Below, in pieces: positions 16,616 to 27,578 of a DNA stretch of 64,000 nt. The notes under the pieces were generated by a model. The model worked only from the letters and a program-made list of their open reading frames with translations. It was not told the DNA's origin and did not search any database. Source of the DNA: CAWCKS01 sp963796195 (GTDB lineage Bacteria > Pseudomonadota > Alphaproteobacteria > Rhizobiales > Xanthobacteraceae); the NCBI GenBank assembly GCA_963796195.1, contig CAWCKS010000012.1, forward strand, positions 1 through 64,000, read 5' to 3'. The translations under genes were made by a program, and so were the position numbers. Numbering within the stretch: the first letter of the stretch is position 1; each line of letters opens with the position of its first letter.

Positions 16616-18850
16616 ATGCCGCCTGTTCGGCCGCCGAAGACCAAGAACAATGGTCGGACCAGGACAATCTCGGCGCGGCGTCACGCCCGGCCGAAGGTCA
16701 AGCGTGCGCTCGCCAAGCTTGGCCAGAAGCGCGAGCCGGCCAACGAGATTCGCGAAATCGTCCGCAAGCGTGCCGAGGCCGAAGCCGCCGTCGCCGACGC
16801 GCGCCGCTCGCATGAGCGCCTGCGCGAGGCGATCGACATCCTGCCGCAAGGCATCGTCTTTCTCGACGGCGAAGGCCGCTACATTCTCTGGAACAAGAAA
16901 TACTCCGAGATCTACAGCGCGACGTCCGATCTGTTCAAACCCGGCGCCAGGCTCGAAGATACCCTGCGCATCGGCGTGGAGCGGGGCGACTACCCGGAAG
17001 CCAAAGGCCGCGAGGAGGAGTGGATCGCCGAACGGCTGCAAAAGCTCTATCAGCCCGGCGCGCGCCATGAGCAGCTGCTTGCCGACGGCCGCTGCATCCT
17101 GATCGAGGAGCGCCTGACGTCGGACGGCGGCGTGATCGGGCTCCGCGTCGACATCACCGAGCTCAAGCAGCGCGAGGCGTCGTTCCGTCTGCTGTTCGAC
17201 GGCAACCCGGTGCCGATGATCGTCTGCGCGCTGGACGACGAGAAGATTCTCGCGGTCAACGATGCCGCGATTTCCCACTATGGTTACAGCCGCTCGTCAT
17301 TCGAGGCGATGTCGATCCGCGATCTGCAGGCCTTTGCGTCGGAGACGCCGTGGGCTGACGAAACCGATGATGCAGCGGCGGCGAGCAAGACCTGGCGTCA
17401 CGTCAAATCCGATGGGTCGCTGATCGACGTTGCGGTCTATTCGCGCTATTTGATTCACGGCGATCGTCCGGCCATGCTGCTGGCGCTAATCGACACCACC
17501 GAGCGGCGTCGTGCGGAGGCGCGTCTTGCCTTTATGGCGCAGCATGATGGGCTCACCGGCCTGCCGAACCGAACGATGCTGCGGCAGCGCATCGACGAGA
17601 CCATGAGCCAGAGCCGGCGCAGCGGCCAGAAGGTCGCGGTGGTTTGTCTCGACCTCGACGATTTCAAGACCGTCAACGAGACGCTGGGCCACGCCACCGG
17701 CGACAAGGTGCTGCGCGGCGTCGCCAAGCGGCTGCGCTCGTCGTTGCGCCAGGACGATCTGGTGGGCCGTCTCGGCGCCGACGAGTTCATCGTCATGCAG
17801 AGTGACATCCTGCGGCCCGAGGAGGCATCCGATCTGGCGCGTCGGCTGATATCAGCGGTGAGCGAGCCGTACCTGATCGAAGGCCAGAGCGTTGCCATCA
17901 GCGCCCGCGCGGGCATTGCGATCGCGCCGGGCGATGGCGACGATGCCGAAAAGCTCCTGAAGAATGCCGACATGGCGCTGTCGCGCGCCAAGGGCGAGGC
18001 CGGCATGACCTTCTCATTCTTCGAGGCGGCGATGGACGCCAAGGCGCAAACCCGCCGGCGGCTCGAGGCCGATTTGCGCGCCGCGATCGATGCCGAGCTG
18101 CTGGAGCCGCATTACCAGCCGCTGGTCGATCTCAAGACCGGCCAGATCACCGGCTTCGAGGCGCTGGTGCGCTGGCACAGCGCAGAACGCGGTTTCGTCT
18201 CGCCCGGCGAATTCATCCCGGTCGCCGAGGAGACCGGCCTTATCAACCCGATCGGCGGCCTTGTGCTGCGCCGCGCCTGCGCCGAGGCCGCGCGCTGGCC
18301 AGATCCGGTGCGTGTCGCGGTCAACCTGTCGCCACTTCAGTTCCGCACCGGCAATTTGCTGGCGATGGTGATGGACGCGCTGAACCAGTCGGGGCTGCCG
18401 GCGAAACGCCTCGAGCTCGAGATCACCGAGACGCTCTTGATGGACAAGGGCGACCAGGTGCTCGCGACGCTGCACGCGCTGCGCGCGCTCGGCGTCCACA
18501 TCTCGATGGACGATTTCGGCACCGGCTATTCCAGCTTGAGCTACTTGCGCAGCTTTCCGTTCGACAAGATCAAGATCGACCAGTCGTTCGTGCGCGGGCT
18601 CGCCGCCAATCAAGATGCACAGGCGATCGTCCGCGCCATCGTCAACCTCGGCAAGGGCCTTGGCGTTACCATCACGGCCGAAGGCATCGAGACCGAGGCC
18701 GAGCTCTCGTTCCTGCGCGCCGAAGGCTGCCATCAGGGGCAAGGCTTCTTGTTCTCGAAGGCGCGTCCGAACGACGAGGTGATGCGCCTGCTCAAGGCCC
18801 AGCGCCGCGACAACCCGACCGACGACGAGAAGACCTGGCTGGTGGCGTAG
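16616..18850 (+). CDS. PAS-PAS-GGDEF-EAL cyclic-di-GMP protein with degenerate GADEF site
   Basis: Cytoplasmic protein of 744 residues without membrane segments. Order: basic N-terminus and coiled coil (about 1-70), PAS 1 (about 70-185), PAS 2 (about 187-300), GGDEF domain (about 310-465), EAL domain (about 480-735). The diguanylate cyclase site reads RLGADEF (residues 385-391), with Ala in place of the second Gly. The product-inhibition I-site RxxD (RQDD, 378-381) is kept. The EAL domain looks active: EALVRW, NLSPLQFR, ELEITET, DDFGTGYSS, KIDQSFV. I infer a phosphodiesterase whose GGDEF domain may act as a nucleotide sensor. Confidence 0.9.
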   Translation: MPPVRPPKTKNNGRTRTISARRHARPKVKRALAKLGQKREPANEIREIVRKRAEAEAAVADARRSHERLREAIDILPQGIVFLDGEGRYILWNKKYSEIYSATSDLFKPGARLEDTLRIGVERGDYPEAKGREEEWIAERLQKLYQPGARHEQLLADGRCILIEERLTSDGGVIGLRVDITELKQREASFRLLFDGNPVPMIVCALDDEKILAVNDAAISHYGYSRSSFEAMSIRDLQAFASETPWADETDDAAAASKTWRHVKSDGSLIDVAVYSRYLIHGDRPAMLLALIDTTERRRAEARLAFMAQHDGLTGLPNRTMLRQRIDETMSQSRRSGQKVAVVCLDLDDFKTVNETLGHATGDKVLRGVAKRLRSSLRQDDLVGRLGADEFIVMQSDILRPEEASDLARRLISAVSEPYLIEGQSVAISARAGIAIAPGDGDDAEKLLKNADMALSRAKGEAGMTFSFFEAAMDAKAQTRRRLEADLRAAIDAELLEPHYQPLVDLKTGQITGFEALVRWHSAERGFVSPGEFIPVAEETGLINPIGGLVLRRACAEAARWPDPVRVAVNLSPLQFRTGNLLAMVMDALNQSGLPAKRLELEITETLLMDKGDQVLATLHALRALGVHISMDDFGTGYSSLSYLRSFPFDKIKIDQSFVRGLAANQDAQAIVRAIVNLGKGLGVTITAEGIETEAELSFLRAEGCHQGQGFLFSKARPNDEVMRLLKAQRRDNPTDDEKTWLVA

Positions 18851-19042
18851 TCCTTTGGTCGCCGCAGACACGGTCGGCTGCGGTACGGCCGATGCGGTCG
18901 ATCGGCCTCACCTCTTAGGTGACCCGGAAGGCTTTGGCGGATAGTCATTTTTTTGCGCGCGGCCTGAGCAGGGAGCAGGATTGCGAACCTCTCGGGCGTG
19001 GCTCGCGACAGATAGAAGCCGCTGCACGATAAGGGGGCCGAT

Positions 19043-19786
19043 ATGACCATGCTGGCCGACGCAGTTCCCGAATTGCCAAGTCATGCGCAATACGCCCGGT
19101 TTTCTCGACGACTGCGCGGCATGTTCGTCGACTGGGTTCTGGCGCTGGTCGTGATCTTTGGCGCGATCCTGATCGCGGTGGCGGTCGGCAACGAGATCTT
19201 TTCGCGCATCCTCGCTTTTGGGGTCGTCCTGTTTCTCGTGCTATACGAGCCGCTGCTGGTGTCGCGAACCGGCGGCACGGTCGGACACTGGTTCACCAAC
19301 CTGCGCGCGGTCGATGACCGCACCGGCGGCAATCTCTCGCTGCGGACTGCGTTTATCCGCGCCGGTATCAAGGCGTTCCTCGGCGTGTACTCCTTCGTCA
19401 TTATGCTGGCGACGCGCCGCAATCAGGCGCTGCACGATCTCCTGACCCATTCGACGGTGCAGATCCGCGACGCGGCGAAAGCGCGGCCGCATCACTTCAT
19501 CACCGAGCGCACGGAACTCTCCAGCCCAACCATGCCATCGGCCCGCCGTCGCGCTGCGGTGATTGCGGTTTATCTCTTGCTGACGCTGCTCGCCTACATC
19601 ATCGCGTTCGCCATCATGGTCGGGATGGGCGCCATGTCGGATGCCTGCATCGATAACGACGTCTGCACGGCGGCCGAGAATGCGCTGGAGACGATCCCGG
19701 GCATCGCCTTCCTGGTTACGGCGGCCGTCCTGATCGGTCTCGGCTGGCGCGGCCGGCTCTATGGCGCGCGGCGGCGGACTGCTTAG
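19043..19786 (+). CDS. RDD-family membrane protein
   Basis: Integral membrane protein of 247 residues. It has the RDD-domain pattern: an Arg near the first helix (RRLRGMFVDWVLAL), a conserved polar segment between helices (GGTVGHWFTNLRAVDD) and QALHDLLTHSTV after the third helix. Two more helices follow (VIAVYLLLTLLAYIIAFAIM and GIAFLVTAAVLIGLGW). RDD proteins include cation antiporters and many of unknown role. The ATG at 19043 is preceded by AAGGGGGC. It stands alone. Confidence 0.85.
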   Translation: MTMLADAVPELPSHAQYARFSRRLRGMFVDWVLALVVIFGAILIAVAVGNEIFSRILAFGVVLFLVLYEPLLVSRTGGTVGHWFTNLRAVDDRTGGNLSLRTAFIRAGIKAFLGVYSFVIMLATRRNQALHDLLTHSTVQIRDAAKARPHHFITERTELSSPTMPSARRRAAVIAVYLLLTLLAYIIAFAIMVGMGAMSDACIDNDVCTAAENALETIPGIAFLVTAAVLIGLGWRGRLYGARRRTA

Positions 19787-19858
19787 CCAACCCTTGAAGC
19801 GACGATCGCCGCTGGCGTTCAACGCGCCGCTCTTTCCGCGGTCGACGGGCCGTTGGAT

Positions 19859-19877
19859 TCGTTATAAGATATAACGA
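19859..19877. promoter_or_regulatory. 19-bp perfect palindrome, candidate operator
   Basis: TCGTTATA-AGA-TATAACGA: two perfect 8-bp arms around a 3-bp spacer, AT-rich in a GC-rich setting. It ends 25 bp before the ATG at 19903, so a bound dimeric repressor could block transcription of the amidohydrolase gene. No regulator gene is adjacent. Confidence 0.5.
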
Positions 19878-19902
19878 TCCGCATCTCGCAGGAGTGCCGC
19901 GC

Positions 19903-20769
19903 ATGAACATCAAGGACCTGGTTGCGATCGACGTGCACACCCATGCGGAGGTGTCGTGTCGCCAGCCGCACGACGAGGTATGGGCGCCCTATGACGAGGC
20001 GGCGAGCAAGTATTTCAAGGCGGGAAAACGGCCGACGATCGCCGAGACGATTGCCTACTACCGCGAGCGCAAGATCGGCCTGATCATGTTCACCGTCGAT
20101 TCGGAATTCGAGATCGGCGCGCGCCGCATCCCGAACGAGGAAGTCGCCGACGCCGCGCGGGACAACAGCGACATCATGATGGCGTTCGCCAGCATCGATC
20201 CGCACAAGGGCAAGATGGGCGTGCGCGAGGCGCGCGCGCTGGTCGAGGCCGGCGTCATCAAGGGCTTCAAGTTCCATCCGACGGTGCAGGGCTTCTTCCC
20301 CAACGACCGCATGGCCTATCCGCTTTATGAGCTGATCGCCGAGCACAAGTTGCCGGCGGTGTTCCACACCGGCCACTCCGGAATCGGGACCGGTATGCCG
20401 GGCGGCGGCGGCTTGCGGCTCAAATACTCCAATCCGATGTATCTCGACGATGTCGCCGTCGACTTCCCCGACATGACCATCATTCTCGCGCACCCGTCAT
20501 GGCCATGGCAGGACGAGGCGCTGTCGATTTGCCTGCACAAGCCGAACGTCTACATCGACCTGTCGGGGTGGTCGCCAAAATATTTTCCGCCGCAGCTCGT
20601 GCAATACGCCAACACCCAGCTCCGCACCAAGATGCTGTTCGGCTCAGATTTCCCGCTGATCCGTCCCGACCGCTGGATTGCGGATTTCGATGCCGCCGGC
20701 TTCCGCCCCGAGGTGCAGCCGCTGATCCTGAAGGAGAATGCGATCAAGGCGCTGAAGCTCGCGGCGTAA
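19903..20769 (+). CDS. Amidohydrolase-2 family protein (ACMSD-like TIM barrel)
   Basis: Metal-dependent hydrolase or decarboxylase of 288 residues. The N-terminal metal site is DVHTH. KFHPTVQGFFP, FHTGHSGIGTG, LAHPSWPWQDE and the final Asp in FGSDFPL give the amidohydrolase-2 order seen in aminocarboxymuconate-semialdehyde decarboxylase relatives. GGAG lies eight bases before the ATG at 19903. This family commonly decarboxylates or hydrolyses aromatic-derived acids; the substrate is unknown. The palindrome just upstream suggests specific regulation. It converges on lepA. Confidence 0.87.
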   Translation: MNIKDLVAIDVHTHAEVSCRQPHDEVWAPYDEAASKYFKAGKRPTIAETIAYYRERKIGLIMFTVDSEFEIGARRIPNEEVADAARDNSDIMMAFASIDPHKGKMGVREARALVEAGVIKGFKFHPTVQGFFPNDRMAYPLYELIAEHKLPAVFHTGHSGIGTGMPGGGGLRLKYSNPMYLDDVAVDFPDMTIILAHPSWPWQDEALSICLHKPNVYIDLSGWSPKYFPPQLVQYANTQLRTKMLFGSDFPLIRPDRWIADFDAAGFRPEVQPLILKENAIKALKLAA

Positions 20770-20802
20770 GGCCGGGCGAGGGGGCGAGCGATTTCGCGCG
20801 AC

Positions 20803-22608
<1,806 letters not shown>

Positions 22609-22650
22609 GGGCGCGGGATAGCACCGGGCAGCCGGGCGGAGCAAGGAGCA

Positions 22651-22692
22651 CATGTCCCGGAAAAGTGGGCACCGGTTTTCCGATCAGGACAT
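22651..22692. repeat. Family C palindrome (copy 1)
   Basis: A palindromic element of about 42 bp: CATGTCCCGGAAAAGTGGG, then CACCGGTTTTCCGATCAGGACATG-like arms. The outer CATGTCC/GGACATG and inner CGGAAAA/TTTTCCG pairs are perfect. It lies between lepA and the glycosyltransferase gene. A second, altered copy is at 51304-51380. Elements with this CCGGAAAA...TTTTCCG shape are common between genes in bradyrhizobia (recollection, not searched). Confidence 0.75.
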
Positions 22693-22738
22693 GCGCAAGA
22701 GTCACATCTAGGGGTGATCGGGGCTTTTGACAGGTCGC

Positions 22739-24283
22739 TCAGGGCTTCGGCGGAACGATGGTCCAGCCGACAGTGTGCACCCATTTGCCCCAGATCGCGG
22801 GGAATTGCAGCGGCTGGCGCGGAACGGCGTCGCCAGCGAGCGCATGATAGGGCTCGGGCACGCGATTCGGATCGCTTTCGACCCACATGACAAGCGCGCC
22901 GCGGCGCTTCAGGTCGGCAGGATCGATCCAGGGCACGCGGCTGAGCTCGCCGTCGATCACCGTGCGCGGCGCTTCCCTGGCGTAGTGGCTGACGTTGCCG
23001 CCAAAGTACATCGGCGCGATGACGTAGGCGACCGGCTGCCCGGTTTCCTTCTGGTAGCGCGCGGCGAGCTCGTGGGCGACCGCGGCTCCCGGAAACAGCT
23101 CGGCGCGATAAGTTGGCCGTGTCAGCGGATCGACCGCCATGAAGATGACGAAGGCGATGATGTAGATCGCCGTTGTAGCGGCCCAGGTCATCCCGAGGCG
23201 GATGAAGCGCTTCGGTTCCGTGACGGGGCCGATGCGCAGCATCAGCCACAGGCCGAGGAACAGCCAGAGCGGATAGCCCCACATGCCGATCAGCTTGCCG
23301 CCTGATATCGCCGATGTTGCCAGCAGCAGCACGCAGGGGCCGAACGTCAGTAGCGTGACGATGCGGATGCTGAAGGCGTCGATGTTGAACGTCGTGATCT
23401 CGCGCCGTGCGACAAAGAGATTTGCGGCGATCGCCAGCGACGGCAGCAGCCACGTTGCCTGACCGAGCGCGAATTCCAGTGGTCGCCAACCATAGTCGTA
23501 CCAGCCGCGCGGCGGCGTGGCGCGCGCTTCGACATAGTGCAGTGGCAGGAAATCGTTCTGCACCAGCCACACGAGATGGGGCGCGGCGATGATCAGCGCA
23601 ACGATGGCGGCAACATACGGTCCCGCCGTGCGCAGCGAAGCGCGCGCGTCGCGGTCGATCAGGATAAACAGCGCCAGCGGCACCGCAAGCATTGCGACGA
23701 AATATTTGGCCCAGAACGCGCCGCCGAGTGCGAACCCGAGCAGCATCCAGTGCACCAGGCGCTGCGTGCGTAGCGCGTAGTAGTAGGACGCGCCCGCGAG
23801 CGCCCAGAATGGCAGCTGGATCACGTCGTGATTGAATTTCGGCGAGGTCGAGGTGAAGTAGTGCAGGCCGTCGACGATCAGAACTGCAGCAAGCGCCGTG
23901 CGTGCATTGGTCAGCGTCAGCGCGAGGCGAAACACGCAGGCGAATGCCGCGACCACGGTGACCTGCGCGAAGGCGTAGTAGGCGATATCGGCGTGAAACA
24001 GCCGATAAAGAATTTCCACCGTCCACCATGGCAGCGGCGGCAGCTTGTCATAGCCGAGCTGCCATTCGCGGCCGTAGGTCAACGCCTCGATCAGGTCGAG
24101 CGGAAGGTTGGGAAACAGGAACCACGGCGCCAGCGTCCACACCACGATGTGGGTGGCGCCGAAGGCGAGAAATGCGCGCCATGGATGCTGGTCGACAAAG
24201 TCGATCGCGCTTTGCATCAGGCCGCCGCGCGGCGCGATTTTCTCGCGCGCGTCCGGCACGCCGGCAACATTGTCGGCCATCAA
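22739..24283 (-). CDS. Glycosyltransferase family 39 / ArnT-like membrane protein
   Basis: Integral membrane protein of 514 residues with about ten hydrophobic helices. The first extracytoplasmic loop carries an acidic pair region (FPNLPLDLIEALTYG) after helix 1, as in GT39/PMT and ArnT-type lipid-linked sugar transferases. The motif SPKFNHDVIQLPFWA and a soluble periplasmic C-terminal part follow. It likely transfers a sugar from a polyprenyl-phosphate donor to an envelope acceptor. Its start overlaps the stop of the HPr gene (24280-24283, ATGA), an unusual partner for a regulatory PTS gene. Confidence 0.85.
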   Translation of the reverse strand: MMADNVAGVPDAREKIAPRGGLMQSAIDFVDQHPWRAFLAFGATHIVVWTLAPWFLFPNLPLDLIEALTYGREWQLGYDKLPPLPWWTVEILYRLFHADIAYYAFAQVTVVAAFACVFRLALTLTNARTALAAVLIVDGLHYFTSTSPKFNHDVIQLPFWALAGASYYYALRTQRLVHWMLLGFALGGAFWAKYFVAMLAVPLALFILIDRDARASLRTAGPYVAAIVALIIAAPHLVWLVQNDFLPLHYVEARATPPRGWYDYGWRPLEFALGQATWLLPSLAIAANLFVARREITTFNIDAFSIRIVTLLTFGPCVLLLATSAISGGKLIGMWGYPLWLFLGLWLMLRIGPVTEPKRFIRLGMTWAATTAIYIIAFVIFMAVDPLTRPTYRAELFPGAAVAHELAARYQKETGQPVAYVIAPMYFGGNVSHYAREAPRTVIDGELSRVPWIDPADLKRRGALVMWVESDPNRVPEPYHALAGDAVPRQPLQFPAIWGKWVHTVGWTIVPPKP

Positions 24284-24600
24284 TCCTCTTCGCCGAAGCG
24301 CGAGCCGACCAGTTCGGTCAAGGCATCGAGTGCTTCGTGCGCCTGGGGCCCCTTGGCGGTGACGACGATGCTCGTGCCGGGCGCTGCGGCCAGCATCATC
24401 AGTCCCATGATCGAGTTGCCACCGACAGTCTCGCCACCGCGCGTGACGGTGATCTCGGCGTTGAAGCGCTCGACCATTTGCACGAACTTTGCCGAAGCGC
24501 GCGCGTGCAGGCCGCGCTTGTTGGTGATGGCGAGTTCCCTCACCAGCGGACCGTCGCCCGGAGGAGAGGCGTCCCGCGCATCCTCCGCTGGCGCAGTCAT
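24280..24600 (-). CDS. ptsH: Phosphocarrier protein HPr
   Basis: HPr of 106 residues with a ~20-residue N-terminal extension. The phosphorylated histidine is H32 in NKRGLHARASAKF, and the regulatory serine is S63 in GGNSIMGLMML, the HprK target. In alphaproteobacteria this protein works in a regulatory PTS, relaying phosphate to EIIA proteins rather than importing sugars. It overlaps the EIIA gene upstream (24597-24600) and the glycosyltransferase downstream by four bases each, so it sits in a tightly coupled unit. Confidence 0.95.
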   Translation of the reverse strand: MTAPAEDARDASPPGDGPLVRELAITNKRGLHARASAKFVQMVERFNAEITVTRGGETVGGNSIMGLMMLAAAPGTSIVVTAKGPQAHEALDALTELVGSRFGEED

Positions 24601-24998
24601 TTGCCGGCGAGCACGCGGCTTGCGATGGTAACGTATTTGCGGCCGGCTTCCTGCGCAGCCGAGATCGCGTCCGGCAGCGAGCGGCTGTCGCGCACCTTGG
24701 CGAGTTTCACCAGCATTGGCAGGTTGATGCCGGCGAGCACTTCGACCTTGGGCCGGCTCATGCAGGAGATCGCGAGGTTCGACGGGGTTCCACCGAACAT
24801 GTCGGTGAGGATGGCAACGCCATCGCCGGAGTCGACGCGCTTGACCGCTTCTATGATGTCGCTTCGGCAGAGATCGGCATCATCTTCTGCGCCGATCGTC
24901 ACCGATTCGATCTGTTTTTGCGGACCCATCACATGTTCGAGCGCCGCCTTGAACTCGTCGGCGAGACGCCCATGGGTCACGAGTACCATACCGATCAT
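24597..24998 (-). CDS. PTS EIIA component, mannose family (EIIA-Man)
   Basis: Protein of 133 residues; the phosphorylation site is the His in MVLVTHGRLADEF near the N-terminus, with the family signature ILTDMFGGTPSNLA further on. I start at the ATG at 24998 because GAGGAGTC lies just upstream. No EIIB, EIIC or EIID genes are nearby, so this is a regulatory EIIA phosphorylated by HPr, as in other rhizobia. It is coupled to HPr by a 4-bp overlap and lies 192 bp downstream of hprK. Confidence 0.94.
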   Translation of the reverse strand: MIGMVLVTHGRLADEFKAALEHVMGPQKQIESVTIGAEDDADLCRSDIIEAVKRVDSGDGVAILTDMFGGTPSNLAISCMSRPKVEVLAGINLPMLVKLAKVRDSRSLPDAISAAQEAGRKYVTIASRVLAGK

Positions 24999-25190
24999 CG
25001 AAGACTCCTCGTGCAGCCGCTGTTGCACTGCACGAAAGGGCCACCATGTTGACCATCCGTCTCACCCTTGCAAGGGGGGAAAATGCGCTTCCTGCCTTGC
25101 TGTGGCGTCCGGGTGACGGGTGACGGCGGGTAAAAACTTGGGGCAATAGTGGGGCTTATATGGTTACTAATTCCCTTCCGGCAACCGGTT

Positions 25191-25655
25191 CTATGATACC
25201 TCCGAAGGGGCTGTAATCAGCATCGTGGTTACTATTGGGAGTGCGGCGAAGCCCTTGCCGATCGGAATTCGGGGCAATTTAACCCCGTTCACCGTGGTTT
25301 CGAGGGAACTCGGCGCAGGAAGCCGGGCCGCGTCGTCGGCATCAAGATCGACGACCAGATTGACCGAACCCTGGTCCACGAACGGCAATCGGCGGATACC
25401 AAGTCCCCTGACCTCAATGAGCCCAGCGAGATTTTCGGCTCGGCGAACCACCAGCACGCCGACCTCGGCCGACAGGTGCACGCGGTCGTCGCCGACGAGG
25501 AGCGCTGGCGCAATGACACCTGCACGGCCGGCGAAGATCAGGTCAAGCGCGAGGCGCGATTTACCAGAGCCCGAAGGTCCGCGGATCAGTACCGCGTGGC
25601 TGCCGACCAATACTGCGGAGGCGTGGATTGTTGCGTCGGCGGCCCGCGCCGTCAT
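25191..25655 (-). CDS. hprK: HPr kinase/phosphorylase, short alphaproteobacterial form
   Basis: Protein of 154 residues that consists only of the C-terminal catalytic domain of HprK. Walker A is GPSGSGKS (26-33) and the family signature is IEVRGLGIRR. The N-terminal domain of the ~310-residue Firmicutes enzyme is absent, as is usual in alphaproteobacteria. It should phosphorylate HPr on Ser63 and reverse this. Its ATG overlaps the chvG stop (25652-25655), so it is expressed with the two-component system. Confidence 0.95.
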   Translation of the reverse strand: MTARAADATIHASAVLVGSHAVLIRGPSGSGKSRLALDLIFAGRAGVIAPALLVGDDRVHLSAEVGVLVVRRAENLAGLIEVRGLGIRRLPFVDQGSVNLVVDLDADDAARLPAPSSLETTVNGVKLPRIPIGKGFAALPIVTTMLITAPSEVS

Positions 25656-27502
25656 GACGCCGGCAGGCGCACGACGAACCGCGCGCCGAGCACTGACGCT
25701 TCGCCGCCGGCGTCAGGCGGACCGACGCGGTTCTCGGCCCAAATCTTTCCGCCGTGCGCCTCGATGATCTGCTTGGAGATCGAAAGCCCGAGTCCGGAGT
25801 TCTGGCCAAAGCTCTGGTGCGGGCGGTCGGTGTAAAACCGCTCGAAGATCTTTTCGAGCGCGTCGGGTTGGACGCCGGGGCCGTCGTCGTCGACCGTGAT
25901 CTCGATGTTGCCGCGCGCGTTGCGGCAGGTCAGGCGCACCGATCCTTCCGGCGGCGAGAACGAGCGCGCATTTGAGATCAGGTTGGAGATCACCTGTCCC
26001 AGCCGGGAGTCATGACCGGGCGTCAGGAACGACTCCGATGAGCTGCCCTCGAACCTCACCTTCACCGGCACTTCGTCTTCCTGGCGCGCGCTGTTCGCGA
26101 CCGACGCCAGCGTCGTCAACAACCTGCGCATGTCGACCGGCGCGACATCGTTGCGCTGCAGCTCGGCGTCAAGCCGGCTCGCGTCGGAGATATCGGAGAT
26201 CAATCGATCGAGCCTGCGCACGTCGTGCTCGATCACGGCGAGCAATCGCGAACGGCTGTTCTCGGTCTTGGCCAGCGGCAGCGTCTCGACCGCGGAGCGC
26301 AGCGATGTCAGCGGGTTCTTCAGTTCGTGCGCGACGTCGGCGGCGAAGCGCTCGATCGCTTCGATCCGGTTGTACAGTGAATTGGTCATCTCGCGCAGCG
26401 CGCCGGAGAGGTGGCCGATCTCGTCGCCGCGGCCGGTGAAATCCGGAATTTCGGTGCGCGTCTTGATGCGGCGGCGCACGTGCTCGGCGGCGTCGGCGAG
26501 GCGTCGCACCGGGCCTGCAATAGTGCTGGCGAGCAGGCCCGACAGCACGATCATGATCGCGGTCGCGATCGCGAACACCTTCAAAATCTTCAGGCGCTCG
26601 GCGGTGACCATGTGGTCGATGTCGCCGCCTTGCGTCGATAGCAAGAGCGCGCCGTGCACGGCGCGGAAGCCGAAGCGCTGCACGGGCACCGCGACCGAGA
26701 CGATCACCTCGCCGCGGTCGTTGATCCGCACCACCTTTTCTTTTTGTCCGCTCAGCGCGTCGGCAACTTCGTTGTAGCCCTTGCCGTTCTCAGGGCCGAG
26801 TTCGCGGTAGAGCGGCAGGTCGCCGCGATTGAGCCAGGTGCGGAACGCGATGACCGCGCGTTCGGCGATGCCTGGTTTCTCGGCCGCCGGCGGCGGCAGG
26901 TCGAAGCGTAGCACGTTCTCGGCGCCATAGAGGCTGCGGCTGTCGAGGATGAGCTGTCCGTCGCGGTCGTAGATGCGCGCGCGCGTCGCGGTCGGCGAGA
27001 TCAGGCCGCGCAGAATTGGCGCGACCCGCTCCGGGTTGATCGGGAAGTCGATGCCGGAGATCACTTCATCGGTCGGGCCGTAGCTTTCGCCCGTCTTCAG
27101 ATCCAGCAGCCGATCCGGATCGATCGTGATGGTGTTGGTGTCGGTGGTGCCGGTCGCCGCAATCGCGCGCGCGATGATTTCCGCCTGCACCAGCAAGCTT
27201 TGGGCGCGGGCGTCGATCAGGCCGGCGCGGAATTGCGACTGCGAGAGGATGATGAAAGCGAGCGCGGCAAGTCCGGCGACGTTCAGCGTGACGATGCGGC
27301 GCGTCAGGCTTGAAAACGTCAGCGCGACGAAGAAGCCGGACGCGCGCTTCAGCCACGACAGCGGGCGCCGCCACAGCTCCGCGGCGCGGGTGCGCGCGTC
27401 GACGGCAACGGCGTCGGTATCGGGCGCGATCGGCGGCGAGGGATTGTCGATCTCGTCGCTTCGCTCGAGAACGGTACGGTCGAGCAGGGCGGTACGCTCC
27501 AT
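25652..27502 (-). CDS. chvG: ChvG/ExoS sensor histidine kinase
   Basis: Membrane sensor kinase of 616 residues. TM1 is about residues 69-87, with a periplasmic sensor domain to ~305, TM2 about 307-329 and HAMP to ~383. The HisKA domain carries H392 in DVAHELKNPL, and the HATPase domain has NLISNARSFS, DDDGPGV and GLGLSISKQI. It is the acid/host-signal sensor of rhizobia and Agrobacterium, controlled there by periplasmic ExoR, and it phosphorylates ChvI. It follows chvI after 76 bp and overlaps hprK. Confidence 0.95.
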   Translation of the reverse strand: MERTALLDRTVLERSDEIDNPSPPIAPDTDAVAVDARTRAAELWRRPLSWLKRASGFFVALTFSSLTRRIVTLNVAGLAALAFIILSQSQFRAGLIDARAQSLLVQAEIIARAIAATGTTDTNTITIDPDRLLDLKTGESYGPTDEVISGIDFPINPERVAPILRGLISPTATRARIYDRDGQLILDSRSLYGAENVLRFDLPPPAAEKPGIAERAVIAFRTWLNRGDLPLYRELGPENGKGYNEVADALSGQKEKVVRINDRGEVIVSVAVPVQRFGFRAVHGALLLSTQGGDIDHMVTAERLKILKVFAIATAIMIVLSGLLASTIAGPVRRLADAAEHVRRRIKTRTEIPDFTGRGDEIGHLSGALREMTNSLYNRIEAIERFAADVAHELKNPLTSLRSAVETLPLAKTENSRSRLLAVIEHDVRRLDRLISDISDASRLDAELQRNDVAPVDMRRLLTTLASVANSARQEDEVPVKVRFEGSSSESFLTPGHDSRLGQVISNLISNARSFSPPEGSVRLTCRNARGNIEITVDDDGPGVQPDALEKIFERFYTDRPHQSFGQNSGLGLSISKQIIEAHGGKIWAENRVGPPDAGGEASVLGARFVVRLPAS

Positions 27503-27578
27503 TCGGCTCTTAGTGGCCCGAATTTAGCAAAAAAGCCGCAGGCATATCTACGCGCAACCGCGCAGATCTGGGCCGACC

